The notes below the pieces were generated by a model, which made no database searches, was not told the DNA's origin, and saw nothing but the letters and a program-made list of their open reading frames with translations. From the NCBI GenBank assembly GCA_009869945.1, contig WIXG01000381.1, positions 1-64,000 on the forward strand: 64,000 nucleotides of DNA, given 5' to 3'. Positions 35,201 through 48,400 of the stretch are shown here, piece after piece; position 1 is the first letter of the stretch, and each line of letters opens with the position of its first letter. This stretch comes from Mesaphorura yosii (taxonomy: Eukaryota; Arthropoda; Collembola; Poduromorpha; Tullbergiidae). The position numbers were made by a program, and so were the translations under genes.

Positions 35201-38200
35201 AAAAGCACGAACACGAGAACGAGCGCAGAAAAGAAAATTCATTTTTCAGACTTACCGTGTAATCGAATACTTTCCTCAGCTTTCCCCATTGAATTAGTCG
35301 CGACACAATTATACATTCCTGCACGCGTACGTGAGCAAAGTACAAAAACACAAAAAGAGTGCGAGTCAGAGTCAAAGTCAGAGCGTGCAGGCAGACTTGG
35401 TTAGGCTTGGCGTACGTGCGTGTTCGTTAAACTCTTTCAATTTCAGTCCCACGACTAGCGTATAACTTACCTACGTCTTTCTTGCCAAAGTTTCGTATGG
35501 TGAGCCGCATGAATACTTTGTACGTTATACGTGTTTCCTCGATACTGTACTTGGAACTGTGGAGCACAAGAACAGAATAACGACGGAGGTGATGGAGTAA
35601 TTAGTCTGGCAAATTGTGCTGGGGAAAGGTAAAGGGGCCTGCTTCTGCTATTGCTTCTAAGCGCAGACGAGGCCGAAGAAGGGATCGCAGCAACCCCCTG
35701 CTGCGCTTTTGTACCAAAAAAGGTCAGACACAATGCACCGTCGGGCGCAAGGTGTTAATCGATTTCAATTTGTTCATAAATCCCTCCTGTATCCCGTTTC
35801 GCCGTAATTATGATAGATTATGGTTGGACAGGGTAAAAAATGCAATGCAAATAATAGGAAGTACGTAATAACCTATTTTTCAGCCCTAACCCGTCTATGA
35901 GCATTTCTCCGCGATTCTTCATCCAGTAACTGAACGCTTTCGGACAGGCTTCCACGTGACACTCCAGCACCACGTCGGTCCCAAATGGTGCCCCCAACAG
36001 TTGACTGGGGACTTTTATTAACGGAGGAACTGAAACAGACAGTCAGAAAGAGAAACGTTCCAGAAATGTCAACCACATCTTAGATTCCGTTCGTATTGAG
36101 TGCTACTTACAATTAACATCCAGCGTGATCCGTTTGGAGACAGCTGGCGGAACATCATTCGTGCTGATGCAGAGGAAGGTGCCCATTTGCTTACGATCAA
36201 GACGTATGAATTGCAAGGTTTCTCCAGTAATATTTTCATAACCTGGACACGACACGGGAAGGAACGGAAAGTGTAAAATAAATCAGACGATTACGATTTG
36301 ATGAAAGCCCATGCCAACTTACGATAAGAACCAAGAACGGATTGAAAGAAATCTAATATCACTATCAACACGGGCGGGCACTGGCCCAGAGGCTCAGATG
36401 AGCAACAGACAACTAATCAAAAACTCAGAGCACGATTCAAAAACTCATTTCTCGATTCTCAAACAAATGCCTGCCCGCCTGGCGTTCATACACATTTATG
36501 ACTTTCTCCACTTTCATGTTCCAGCGATTCCTGCACTGATAATTCTGTTGATTTACTTTTTATTTTGCCTTCCATCGAAGAAGTCAAGTCAAGGCGAAAG
36601 GCAAAGGCGTAAGGCAAAAATGAAAGAATCGGAATTTAAAAGTCCAATTATCTACTTTACTGGAATATAAACTCAGAAATTACTTTCTGAACGCACGCGG
36701 GTCTACTTGCCGTGTTGTCTTGATCTCTCACCTCACCTAAATTCAAAATTCTACAAGCCACGAACCACCATTGAACGTTTGATTTTTTGAAGCAAAGAGC
36801 CAAGATTTTATTGCCGTTTAATATTCCGGCCGAGATTGAACTCATCTCGGAATTTGTAACAGATTCATTTCCTTCCAAATCCGACCGAGTTCAAAAGATT
36901 TAGGGTTCAATCCAATTTTCTCACGCGATTCCCATTTAATTCGTTCTCGGAATTTTAGAGGCCTGCTTCTAATAACCCAATTCTTATCTGGAATTGGCTC
37001 ACCTTTGTACACGTCTCTGAAGCCACGACGGAGCACAATCTTCTCGCCGTCCTCGCGTTTCCAGATGATTCTTGGCTGCGGGTGTCCCGACGCTCGACAC
37101 GTCAGCGTCGCGTTCTCGCCCTCACGCACCGTCATATCCGAACTGGTTTCCTCGTCGATGATGTTTGGCGAGACTGCAATGCAAGGCGACAGACAACAAT
37201 ATTAATTAAAAATTCGCCGACTCATAAATCTTCCGAAAGAAGATCCCTTCATCATCTCGCCGGAGCCGGTGAAGGTGCACTGGGTAAGTGAATCTTGAAA
37301 TAAGAAACGCAATTGCGGCCGCATATTTTTAATAAGACAACGTTGCTGGTCGCAGAAAGATAAAATCTGTGGTATGTCTCCGGATGAAAAGTTTCCCGTC
37401 CTAAGTATCAGTTTCCCCTCCGCACCGCGCAGAGCCCGCGCCAGCACCGAAAGTAGGTTGGTTGGGGTAAGTTTTAGTTTTACATATCTCGAACGCAGTA
37501 AATCACCACTCATATGAAGGCTGTTGAGTTTTATGATGAAAGTTTTTTATACCACGTAATATTAGATGCACTTATGCCTCTGCCGCGCCGCGCTTGCTTA
37601 TGCCCCTAATGTAGCGATCGTACTGCATAATGCGGCGACTGGCGCATGGCACAGTGCATTGCAAGTGGTGACAGTTATTTAGTTCATTTGGAGCACCGAG
37701 GTCTGCGACTTGCGAGGGAGCTGCAGCAATGTGGCGATAATTTACAACTTTTTACGCCGCCCGCATGCCAAAGATAAGTACTCGCAAAATTCTTATTAAA
37801 TTCTGGCCTAGCCGTTCGCTTATGTAAAGTAAAGGGTTGAAATTGAATTTTTACTGCGTTCAAGGCAAAAGTGGACCACAACTTATAAACCTAAAGGTAC
37901 CGTACGTGTACGTGGCTCATTTCAAATCAATTCTTCATTAATTTCCAACATGATTTTGGAATTTTACAAGTCTTGTTTGGAGATGTGAGCCACGTGGAAA
38001 CTCTTGTCTTCCCCATCGAAATGTGTGGTAATGACGACGAAGACTAGCAGAGGACGAGAGGACGATACATTAGTCTCCAGCTGTTTGAGACCTTTCCGAT
38101 TAAAATGAGAACCGCTTCAGCCTTGGCTCCCGCTGCACATAAACACTGCAAAAGTGCCAGAATAAGCAGAGTGCCGCGTCGGGCAGCGCCATACTGAGTT

Positions 38201-41200
38201 CTGGCACTGATTCTTGCCCGCCGACCGGGGTTTCTGCTACAACTTACAAGTTTCTAATTAAAAATATTTTTTGCATATTCACGCCTGGCCAGGCCCGGAC
38301 AACGCTGACTGTGCTGGCACAGGAACTTAGCCCGCTGGTTCTCATCGCATCGGGGTGTTAATGTGTAACCCGAAAGTTTTGCTACTAAGCGAAGAGCGAC
38401 GGCAACGGGCCCGGACGGTGAAAGCAAGACAAGAAGATGTATGAAGATTTATTAGTCCGAACTTTCACCTTTGCTTTACCCTTTGCTTTGGAGTCAAGAT
38501 CCGATTTTGTACATCATTGATCTCGCTCACGGACGCCGCCGGTGGTGGTTATGAGATAAGAGCTTATCACGCATGCATGAGTGCACTTTACAATTTGCAT
38601 TAACCGTTATTAAATATTTTACCGTTTGTCCAGGTACGATTCAAATTTGAATTCCGAGACGCAGCTCGAGTAGAATGACGAAGAATTTTCGAGATGACCC
38701 GAGAAGATATCGAGCCGAGTCGTCCGAGTCTGACGGCAGGTGTCAAAGTTTTTGTTTATTCATCCGGACACAACAAACTTTGTGATAATCTCCTGTGCCC
38801 TGCCCTGCCGTTGCCTGATAACGGCACTTCAGGCACGGCCGGGCCAAGTTAGCTTTCACCCGTCGCGTTGCTTTGTGGTTTCGTCGTAGTTTGTTTTTGA
38901 AATTAAACGTGATTCGATTTCATACGTACGTATTTTATGTTTGCAGTCCTCTGAGGGAAGGTGTTGGGAAAATATTTAGAATTTGAAAAGTTTTGAGCCA
39001 TGGCATGGCTTCGACATCAACATCGGCAGTCACAAGTCACAAGTCGAGATGCAACTCTCAAGAGCCATCAGCCATGCCAGAAGGGGTCTTCAGCCTCTCC
39101 TCTCCTCGACTGCATCTCACTGTGGGACAGGGTTGGGTAAAAAATGGAATAAAAGGGAGTACCGTATACCAAGATTTGAATTATATTAGCCGAATCTGTT
39201 TATCAAAATGCGTCGATCGTGAAAATTTCACTCAAATCTGTTCATATCTCGCCCAGTAATGACAATATGATTCATGCACTTTCAATGGAAATGCATCGGC
39301 ACGGGCTTCGTTTGCTTTTTTGTGCTATTTTGTAGCTTCCAAACAAAGACAGAGACACATTTCTGATGTATTAGTCGTCTTCTACCAAAATCCTTCCCAC
39401 GCCTTCCCCCTCTCATTTTGCTCTTGAAATATATAAGCTCAAAGTCCTGAAATCGAGATCGTCCTTTTTTCAAATTCAGTTATGAATAAGCAACCTAAGG
39501 AGGTTGTAAGGAGTTTAAAAGGCGCAATTTCGAAATTTCTTATACTCCGAAACGACTTTTGCTGAAGTACTTCACTGTTGTACATGCAGTAAGTGACTAG
39601 CTCCAGTTCAGAGTTCAGATTCGTTTCGTAGCTTGAGTGCTCAGTGATTCTAAGTTGCTCGAAAAACAAGTCGTGAAGATAGTCTCAAGGATATTTTCTT
39701 TCGAGTGCTGGACGCTTCAGATCCTGTAATTTCTAATATTGGCATGGAGGACAGAATGGCTAAACGTAAGCGGTTACCAATTCCACAGGAGGTGCAAGAT
39801 TTATTCTTAACGCTTGACGTGCCTCAGCCACTACAATGTACTTCGGATGACGATGAGGCGCCAGACAATACCCGATTTCAAGAAACATTACTTTGGAGAA
39901 AATTAAATTAACAGACGAAATGAACGAAGTTGGCTTAATTAACCTTATATTGTAACTACGTTTATGCTTAATAGTTCATTTGTCAGTTGACATATTTCAA
40001 GCCTTGTCAACTCATTTACATAAAATACTGAACGTCTTTCACTGATGCAATTAAGGTTTTTGAGTTTAGGCGGGAAAATCAATATTTTGGAGTAAAATAT
40101 TCACCAAATTTTAGAAATGGTCAGTTTTACCCCTTTTTGCACCATTTTGAATTTATTCCATTTTTTACCCCGCCCTGTCCCATAGTGGCATCTGAGACTG
40201 ATCTGGCCTAGCTCGAGTTGGCTGTTCGTTCAATACCATCAAAGTCGCGAGTCGCGGTCGCGACACACGAGTCAAAAATGAGTTTGACTTTTCTCTTTGA
40301 AGTTTGACTTTCACCAATGCATTGCTCTTGCTATTGGTATGGTGCTTTATTTTATAGGGATGCTCTCTGCAATTTGTAATGGCGGAGTCGAGTCCGAGTT
40401 GGGTTGAGAATTTGGCTGATTTTAAGGTTTCGCATTCAAAAATGACCACTTTGAACCAACTCGGCGGGTCTTTTAAATTGAATTGCGCGCGTGCTCTTAT
40501 TTACCGTGAACGTCGATGCAGCCCTCCTGCATGTTGCGCTCTTTCGTGTTGATTTGGCAAACGTAGCAACCTGAAACACGAGGAGCACTTAAAGCAATTG
40601 CAATAATCGTTAATCGTCTAAATAGTTGCCATTGCCTTTACTGCACTTACCGCGATCCGAGCGCCGAACCTGCCTCAAGTGGAGATTCCACGTGTGGAGC
40701 CCATCGAACGTGACCCCCACTCGACTATTGTGCGTGACCACTTTCAGGTCGAGTGACAGAACCGATTGGTCGTCAGCGCGGATCCATCCCACCTGCAAAA
40801 AGCATCAGCGTGGAGATGTTTAGTCTAGTCGCTACCTGAATGGAGTGTCGAAAGTGAGTGTGAGTAAGTAAATGGACACGCACGATCAGTCGGCACTCGG
40901 CTCAAGTATGCACTTTTAATTCCGATTCGCAATTCTGTTACAAGTGTCAGCCAATTCAGCCCAAAGAAACCCACTACAAACGGCGTGGCTAGACAATGGT
41001 CTATCGTGTTTTGATTTGAGCATCAAAAATGCATGAACATGAACACGAGCACTGCATACAATCGGGTTTTCGGGCAAGATTCTCTTCTTCTCCCTCTTTT
41101 ACCAGTCGCCTTTGTCCCGGAGCTTTTGCTTGTTGTCTGAATGTTTTCACAACAAAAGTGCGGTGTTTTGTCGTATTATGGTACATTTGAGAATTTTATT

Positions 41201-44200
41201 ACCCAGAACAGCGACCGATTACAATGAATTTTTGTCACATAAAGAGACTACTCGAGACTCGTCGAGCGTCCCGCATTGCGTACACAGCCGCGGCTGCATT
41301 CGCATCAGAAGTGAAAGTTTTGCCTGTCGCCGTCGTTGGTGTTTTGGTTTACCAAATTCTATTATGGGCTGCTGTACGAAGTGAAAATGTATGTAAACCA
41401 CTTTGCGAGTTGCGAATCTCGCACTTTCTGAATGGGCGATGGGAAATAAAAACAATGCGGCATAAATTCGGAGCAACGCAGGCAGCAAGATAATTATTAT
41501 TATTGCCACTGCTCCTACCATGCCATTGTGGGGCTCTGATTGAGAATAATAAAGCCCGGGTATTTATGACTCGACGCACTACCACGTCCTACGACTCCGA
41601 AGCGAACCATTTATCGCTGTCAGTCGAGTCTATTATTGGCCATTATGGTACTTACTTTGTATTTACCCAAATGAGACACGACGCAGGACAGGATTGCTTC
41701 TCGGCCTGCAAAGCAGAAAACACAAGTCAGAACAGTGCAATAAAAACAGGCATTACATTAGACTTTCGCTGCAATAAATCTGACTGAGTACACGTACGGG
41801 CGAGAATGATTTGCCCGGCTATGACAATGACAATGACGATATAAAAGACATAAACATAAAGAGAGGTCGTTAATTATTCATGGACCCGTTTCAAGTTTCA
41901 CGTTACTCTTTACACGCCACAGCGCAAGCATGCTTTTTAATAGGTTAATGTCGGTCGGCGTACCTGCAGGAACTGTGACGTTGCGGATGGGCTCCAGAAA
42001 TTCGGGTTCAGGCGGCTGGCCTCCTGCCCCCAAGCCACCGAGACTGTTTTCACTAAATGGATCTGCAAATAGGAAATAGTGAATAGCAAGTGGAAGAGAA
42101 ACAAATCAATGACACAATCAAATGCTGGGCGCGCGCGAGGAAATTCCCTCGAGCGTCTCCATCAATGCAATAAAAGACAGTCGACTCAAGATCAACAATG
42201 CAGCAGCACAAATCTCGGGCGCTCGTGTGCGTGTGAACGGAGTCGTTGACCCAAATGCCAGGGCAAGAGCCATGTCAATTGCATGTGTGCACTCTTCTCG
42301 GCGCAGGCACGGTTGACATAAAAGATCAGAATCACATCACACCACTTGACTTGGCTTGACTCGGCGCAACACAGCGCGGCGGAGTTCATCACTTCATTTA
42401 TTTAATCTTGTCCGCTTATTGATCTTTGTGTCGGGTTTCACACTCAGCCAGTCAGTCAGCAGACAGGCAAAATCAACAAGGCTAAAGACCTGCATGGCAC
42501 TGGCCAAAGAAAATAAACAAGCTGGAAATTAAGAGAAAGAGAAAGTCCTGCCTGAGCTTTGAGACGCGAGGAAGATCACGCGTAGGAGTACGCATACGCA
42601 TTTTGTGCGATTTCTGTGGGGTGAATCGAGACACGGTTGCAAGCATCTGGAATTGCGCTGGAAAGCTGGAATTCTGGAGCTTTCGTCTTGATAAAGCGTT
42701 TATTGAATGAGATGGGCTGGAATAATTGAACATGAACACGAACAAAAGCCGTACCAGCCGGCAGTAAAGCAGCAGATTCACGTTGGCTTTTTCGGTAGCA
42801 GCCTTGCGAAGGGAAGACAACGAAATACCACGCATCATGATCTCTTTACGAGCTTCATCTTCAAAACTAGCAAAGCAAAGGAACCCCAAACTGATTCAGC
42901 CATTCAGGCACGGTGCGTGCGTGCATGGAGGTGGCAGGCCTTCTGAAGACCTGACGCACGAAATTGCATTGCCATTTTATGGTTTACGAGCAAAATAAAA
43001 CGGAACGGCAACACAAAACGATTGCCGCCGCGCCGCCTGCATTTGCGGCTGGCTCAGGTGTCACTTTCCTCAAGACCGGTCCCCTGAGACTCGTCTCAGG
43101 CTTCGCATGCGTGCCACGCCGTGTTTTCCTTTTGTGCTTGCCGTCTGCGCCTGTACCGTGTTTTGTGTCTCGTGTTTTGTAGCGTTTAAAGTGTTTAATG
43201 CGACGTCCGTCTTTCCAAGCTCATTACATGTTAACTTGAGTGCCGGCGCGGCGCTACAAATTGGCAGGGCAGCCTGGCCACATGAAGTATAAAGCCCAAT
43301 AAAGTGCTTGCGCCAGCTTTTGCGTTTGGGGAAGTTTGGCCATAAACATTTCCACAAACCCCGAGCGCGAGCCACAAAACAGTAAGCCGTGGCCATAAGC
43401 GAGCGACATAAACCATATTTTTATTATTGACACGACCTGCCCTCGGCCACGCCACGCCATGGCTTCAGATTTGCCATAAATCTGTTAACGATACGGCTCT
43501 GACTCGACATGGCAGTGGCAGTCGATTAATTAAACAACCTCAGCAACTCAGTAGCCTTTTAGGCCGTGATCACTGCTGTTCATGCTGCAATTCATTTGCA
43601 TTTTGCAGCGTGGCGTCAGCCTTTTGCTGGTGTCACCTTAATTTCGGCTTTGACTTTGAGGTTGACAGGTTTTGAGTGTCTGACATGCGAAACTACTTTC
43701 GATGCACCGAATTCAAATGTCAAAATACAACACAGACACAGCATAACAAAGCGTTTAGCGTTGTAAGCGTCAGGTTCGTCCTGTTACTCCTGATTTGCAT
43801 AAATTCGCTTGAATTTTAGAATTTTGCACGACGGAGCCTCCGAATCGTGAACAAGGACCAGGTTGAATTTCTCGAAATTACTCAAGCGATCACAGCCAAA
43901 TTTGCTTATTTACCGGTAGAAACAACGCAGAATGCCAGTCTGAAATGGGTGTTGCTTGCTCTCGCGTACTGACATGAGATCTTAAGAAAATACAGTTTTA
44001 ATCTTCTTAACTTGGCTTGGCTTTGGCCTGCGCTGCACATCTGCACATGATACACGAGGAAATAATCGTTGCCTTGTCTTGTGTCTCATTTTCACCGACC
44101 AAGTAACGAAGTAACTAAAAAGTAAGTAACGTATATCGCAGACGAGACGATGAAGAGAAACATAAGTAAGTTAAGCGGCTTGATCTCGCGACAGTTCAGT

Positions 44201-45453
44201 GCAGCGAAGGAATTAAGCTGTGAGATGCGAGATGATCACGATGATGAGTCAAGCCGAGGAAAAGTCGCGTCCGCATCCGAGTTCGTCAGAGTTCAGACAA
44301 GCGAAATAGAAAAGAAAGTCTCGTCTCAGGCGAGGACGAGACTGGCGTGGCGTGGCAGTCAAAACCTTGAGACTTGTACACGAGAACGGGAACAACAAAC
44401 GTGCAGCAGCAGCACCCGGATTCAAAAGTGAAGCTTAAAACATACAATGAAGAAAAGCAGGCGAAAAGCAAAAACTCATGGCAGGCTGGCAAATACAAGC
44501 GGGTAGGGCAGGGCAGGATTCAATTTCACCGTCGTCGTCGCGTCGTCTTTTGTGGGTATTAATGAAATGAAACAGGTGGTCTCTTCCCTGCTCACAGCGC
44601 AAAACAGCACCCTAAATCTCATCATCAACATATGAAAAGCCGGAGTATTTAGTGAATAAAAGCAAAGGGAGATTGAGTCAAAGCGAGATGCTGCGATGTG
44701 ATGTCATCACCTCTCATTTATTATACACGACAAGATAAGATAAAGTCAGCGTCAGTAAGTCGCACGGGTGAAAGCGCAAGTAGTCTGTGAAAGAAAGTTT
44801 CACTTTCACCCGGTCGACTCGACAAAGATGCAGGAAGCGAAAAAGAAAAGGGTTTGCCATTCACGAGCAGAAAAGCAGAATTTCATGGGCTTTCTTGGAA
44901 TTCTGCCTTGTCGTGATAGCTCTTTTATTTGTTTTTATTACAGACTCAATTTGAGACCGATTTTATCCTACATAATAACTTGATGCCGGGAAGGACGGAG
45001 CTCATTTGCATATTGCATACAGATTACTTCCCGTTTCATTTCATTATTCTTTAATTTAATTTCGCGTGTCGCGTCTCGTATTTCGTGTCGCGTGCGCGTC
45101 CGAGATTTTGTTTACTGCATTGTGAAATTGTTAATTAATCAACGTGGGTTAGCAAAGCAAAGAATCTCGATCGGGCTTGAAATCGGGAGGAATTTCCAGA
45201 GAAAATTTCCAAGCGCCTCAAAGCCATGAGGGAAAGCAGCACACTTAACGTGAGAAGCGTCAATGAATATTGCTTCACTTAATTCCACGAATGTGTTGCC
45301 TCTTGCCTTAATTGCCCTCTTGACTCGAGAACTTTGTACACAAAATCTTGCTTTTTGCATGCACTTACCGTGGAAGAGTGAAGTGGCACTTGTAATGAGG
45401 AGGATGCTGGAGCAAAAGTTTAGCACGAACGCTGATTGTAAATGAACCAACAT
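32226..45453 (-). CDS. DIP/lachesin-type adhesion protein, three Ig domains, probable GPI anchor
   Basis: Thirteen exons, all phases consistent, 477 residues: 45369-45453, 41964-42062, 41656-41705, 40651-40792, 40505-40570, 37003-37173, 36111-36242, 35891-36029, 35471-35556, 35256-35318, 33059-33121, 32543-32647 and 32226-32458. The signal peptide (MLVHLQSAFVLNFC...) is followed by the family lead-in EPEFLEPIRNVTVPAG. Ig1: LSCVVSHLGKYK, VGWIRADDQSVLSL, DRGCYVCQINT. Ig2: TLTCRASGHPQPRIIWKRED, QMGTFLCISTNDVPPAVSKR. Ig3: VVLECHVEACPKAFSYW, KKDVGMYNCVATNSMGKAE. A Thr/Ser-rich stalk and a hydrophobic C-terminus (ITQILVLGFVAA) suggest GPI attachment. DIPs pair with Dpr proteins to match synaptic partners (family knowledge); which DIP orthologue this is cannot be said. 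Introns reach 3.3 kb. Exon 1 was linked by phase and signal peptide, so it is the least certain exon. Confidence 0.93.
39118..40187. mobile_element. 1,070-bp TIR DNA transposon, probably non-autonomous, in a DIP intron
   Basis: The left end CACTGTGGGACAGGG and the right end (reverse complement CACTATGGGACAGGG) begin terminal inverted repeats that match at about 32 of the first 35 positions, including GGGTAAAAAATGGAATAAA. An exact GCATCT duplication flanks both ends (39112-39117 and 40188-40193), the target-site duplication. No transposase is recognisable; an internal plus-strand frame (39744-39911) is short. The CACTG/CACTA ends recall CACTA- or Transib-type termini, but a 6-bp duplication fits neither class well, so the superfamily is left open. 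Confidence 0.85.
39744..39911 (+). CDS. Short ORF inside the TIR element, unrecognised
   Basis: ATG frame of 55 codons beginning MEDRMAKRKRLPIPQEV, basic at the start, acidic (SDDDEAPDN) in the middle, ending WRKLN. It may be a remnant of an element-encoded protein. No domain seen, and it is not known to be expressed. Confidence 0.25.
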   Translation: MEDRMAKRKRLPIPQEVQDLFLTLDVPQPLQCTSDDDEAPDNTRFQETLLWRKLN

Positions 45454-48400
45454 TTTCGCCGTGCCGTTTGTCTCTTGACTTGATACAGATAGAAGAAAAT
45501 TCACTCCACCACGCTACGCAGCGCTTTAAAACGAGACTGCGAGACTCGCGACGTTTACGAGCAATCTCGTTGAATGGTAACGGCAATGACGCGGCTTTGC
45601 CACCGCATCAAAATCTTCTTGAATGTTTGCACAATTTCTACATCTTCTGGCTTGCACATTGCTATTATTTCGAGATTCACTTCACAACCACCGTTCCTCA
45701 GTTGGAAAGGGTGGCTTTGTCCTCTAAAATTATAGCTTTACTGATTCACGGGCGCAAACCACGCCAAAATATTAAAAGCGAGTTTTATCTTATTAAAAAT
45801 GTACGAACTGCCGAAATTAGGAAGAAGCTCCAGTCGTCTTCATTTTCATTTCCGTCATCATCATCACCATCTTCATAAAAGAAACTGGAACAAGGAAGAT
45901 GAGGATGATTTCTCGTCTTGCAACCGCTCTTCGGCAGAATTTCGTATTTACACTGAATTCTGTGTGTACACTGCGTAATGCACCGTGTAACTCACTAGAA
46001 ATCACGCTTCTGTAAATCTTCACCCTTTCCCGTCCTGTGCCGTGTCGCTTATGTAAATATTTCCGATTCTCAAGTCAACCGACCTTAATTCATTCACCCT
46101 CCCTGCCCTGCCTTTGCCTGTGCCTTGCCGTTTCATGCAATTTGCAAATTACACCGTGAAATATTAACAGCAATAGCGCAGATGAACTGAACTACGTGAT
46201 GTTTTGACGTCTGTCGCGTTTGTCCGTCGCGTCTTGCTGCATTTCGCACTGCACGTTTGCACGTTTGCAGTTCGCAGTGACGAGGCGAAGAAAAATGCAG
46301 TACAAGAATTTATGTGAGATGACAGGCCTTCATCCTCCCAAGAAATATCGTGTTACTTTCTCTTTTGTACCCACGCGTCGTTTTATGGCATCATTTCTCT
46401 TGCTCGTAACTCACGGCTTTCTTTTCTCCTGCCACCGACGATTTATTGCACTTATCATTGCAATGCTGCTGCTGTTTACTAGCACGATTATTATTTCCGC
46501 GTGCGCCGTACGCGTGTTATTGCCTGCTGAAGCCGTAGTCCACTTGAGAACTTTTCATTCATTGTCCACGTCTACTTAAATCCTGCACTTTTTCTTCAAG
46601 AAATGTCACTCGGCAATAATAATAGAATAAAAGACAGCGCGTGTGGACGTGCGACGGGGAAAAACGACTTGATTCAGAAACGAACAAAAGAAGTACAGAC
46701 AATTCTCGAATGTGAAGCTGAAGAGATCAACGCACAAGTACACGAGGATTCTTCTTCTTCTTTCTCCAGCAGCTCAGTCGCGTTTAGGCATTTATCATTC
46801 ACCCCGCCAGAATTTTGTGTTTTGCCTGAATGTCCACGTCAAACGAAGGTTTTCACTCCTGGGAACTTGAGAATTGTCGTTTGTTCGTTGCCTCAGGCGT
46901 CTGGTCGATCTTGCTGCACGTTGCACTCTTGCTTGTAGGTCTCTCAGACCAATTGATTATGCAAATTTCCAAGTACGCGCGGCGCAAATTTTCTTGTCTT
47001 CAGTGTTCTGAGCGATGCGCGGCTGAATTTTCACAATTTTACCGTTCGACGAACCGACAGGCGGGCCGAGTAAAATTTTTGGCCTTACAGTTAATTGCAG
47101 TTCGATGGTTTACACTTTCACCGTTTCACCCTCAGGAGCCAGCCAGCCATTCAGTTCGGCGTGTACAGGTCACGTTTGATCCTCTTTCTCGGCTGATCTC
47201 TGAAACCGGACTGAGCAACATCGGCGGGAAGCGAAAGCAAATGCGGAGCTGCCGCTGCTGCTGGGGGGAAAATGAGCCAGGCAGGGCGCACGACAAGAGC
47301 GATTGTAATATTCTGCAGAAGTGATCTTTCTTTTCTATTTTCTTCCCAGCCCGGATAATGTGTTGTGTGTAATGTGCCTCGCCTGTGACGTGGTTATTAT
47401 CACTGTACGGCAAAAGCAAGAGCCAAGCAAAGCCGCAGAGGGATGTCGTGAGGAAAGAGGGAAGATGCGCCGCGCCGTGCCATGAAGCATATGCACAAGT
47501 GCGTATTAAACGAGACGGAACACGAAACGCGAAACACGGAATTCTAAAAAAAAACGGGAGAAATGAGAGAAAGCAAAGGCGAAGGAGAAGCAGAATTCTT
47601 TCTTCGTGTTCTCGATTCTCTCAGCCGCGAGACTCAAAGTATCTCACAGCACAGAATCTCAACCCTCAACGTACGAGTATGAGCTCACATGTGGATGGAT
47701 GCAAGACGAAGGGGAAGCCTGACCACGCTCATAAATACCGTAATAATTATCATGGCCATGGGAAAGTCCTTGGGTGACTCAGGCCGAGGCGAGCCCGGGG
47801 CGACGCACGACGCGTCCGAATCAATTTTATTACAGATTTTCGCACTCGTTGATTACATTTGGAAGTCAATCAGAGAGGGTTCTCAAAAAACTTTGTAAGC
47901 CATAAAAATTGAGAGTCGCATTCGCGTACGCGTTTTCATTTCACTGAAACACAAATTGGACGAACAGACATTGAAATCTGCCGTCTGTCCTTGTCTTTGA
48001 TGTGCAGCCTGCAAAGTTTGTTCATGAATCGTGAATGGTTGGTTGAGTAGTGACAAAGAGACGCGAACTGAGAGAACGCGTGCACAAGTGTGATTAGCAG
48101 AAATTAATCTCTTCGGCCCCTACTACAAAGTGTGGCCTGGACTTTGAATCATTGTCCATCGCATTTTAAAGTACTATTTAACGTATAAACATATGCAAAA
48201 ACCTAACGCGACAACGAAACCTGTCATATGCACATGCTTGGTTGTAAAAAGTTTGGACATTCATTTCACGGTTCACTGAAATGTCGCCCACTTGTCCAGC
48301 CGTCCAGCTTCAGTGCTGAATGTCATAATTTCATAATTCATGTCCGTCCATTCATTTTAATTGGGATTCTGGCTCTTGTTTTATTGTTGTGCTCATGCGG

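Noticed and set aside
36311..36670. Plus-strand 119-codon frame with a hydrophobic stretch inside a DIP intron
   Set aside because: It sits within a well-supported intron on the opposite strand and has no homology or promoter signal.
46830..47324. Plus-strand open frame of 164 codons
   Set aside because: No family resemblance and no supporting signals; it lies in gene-poor sequence upstream of DIP.
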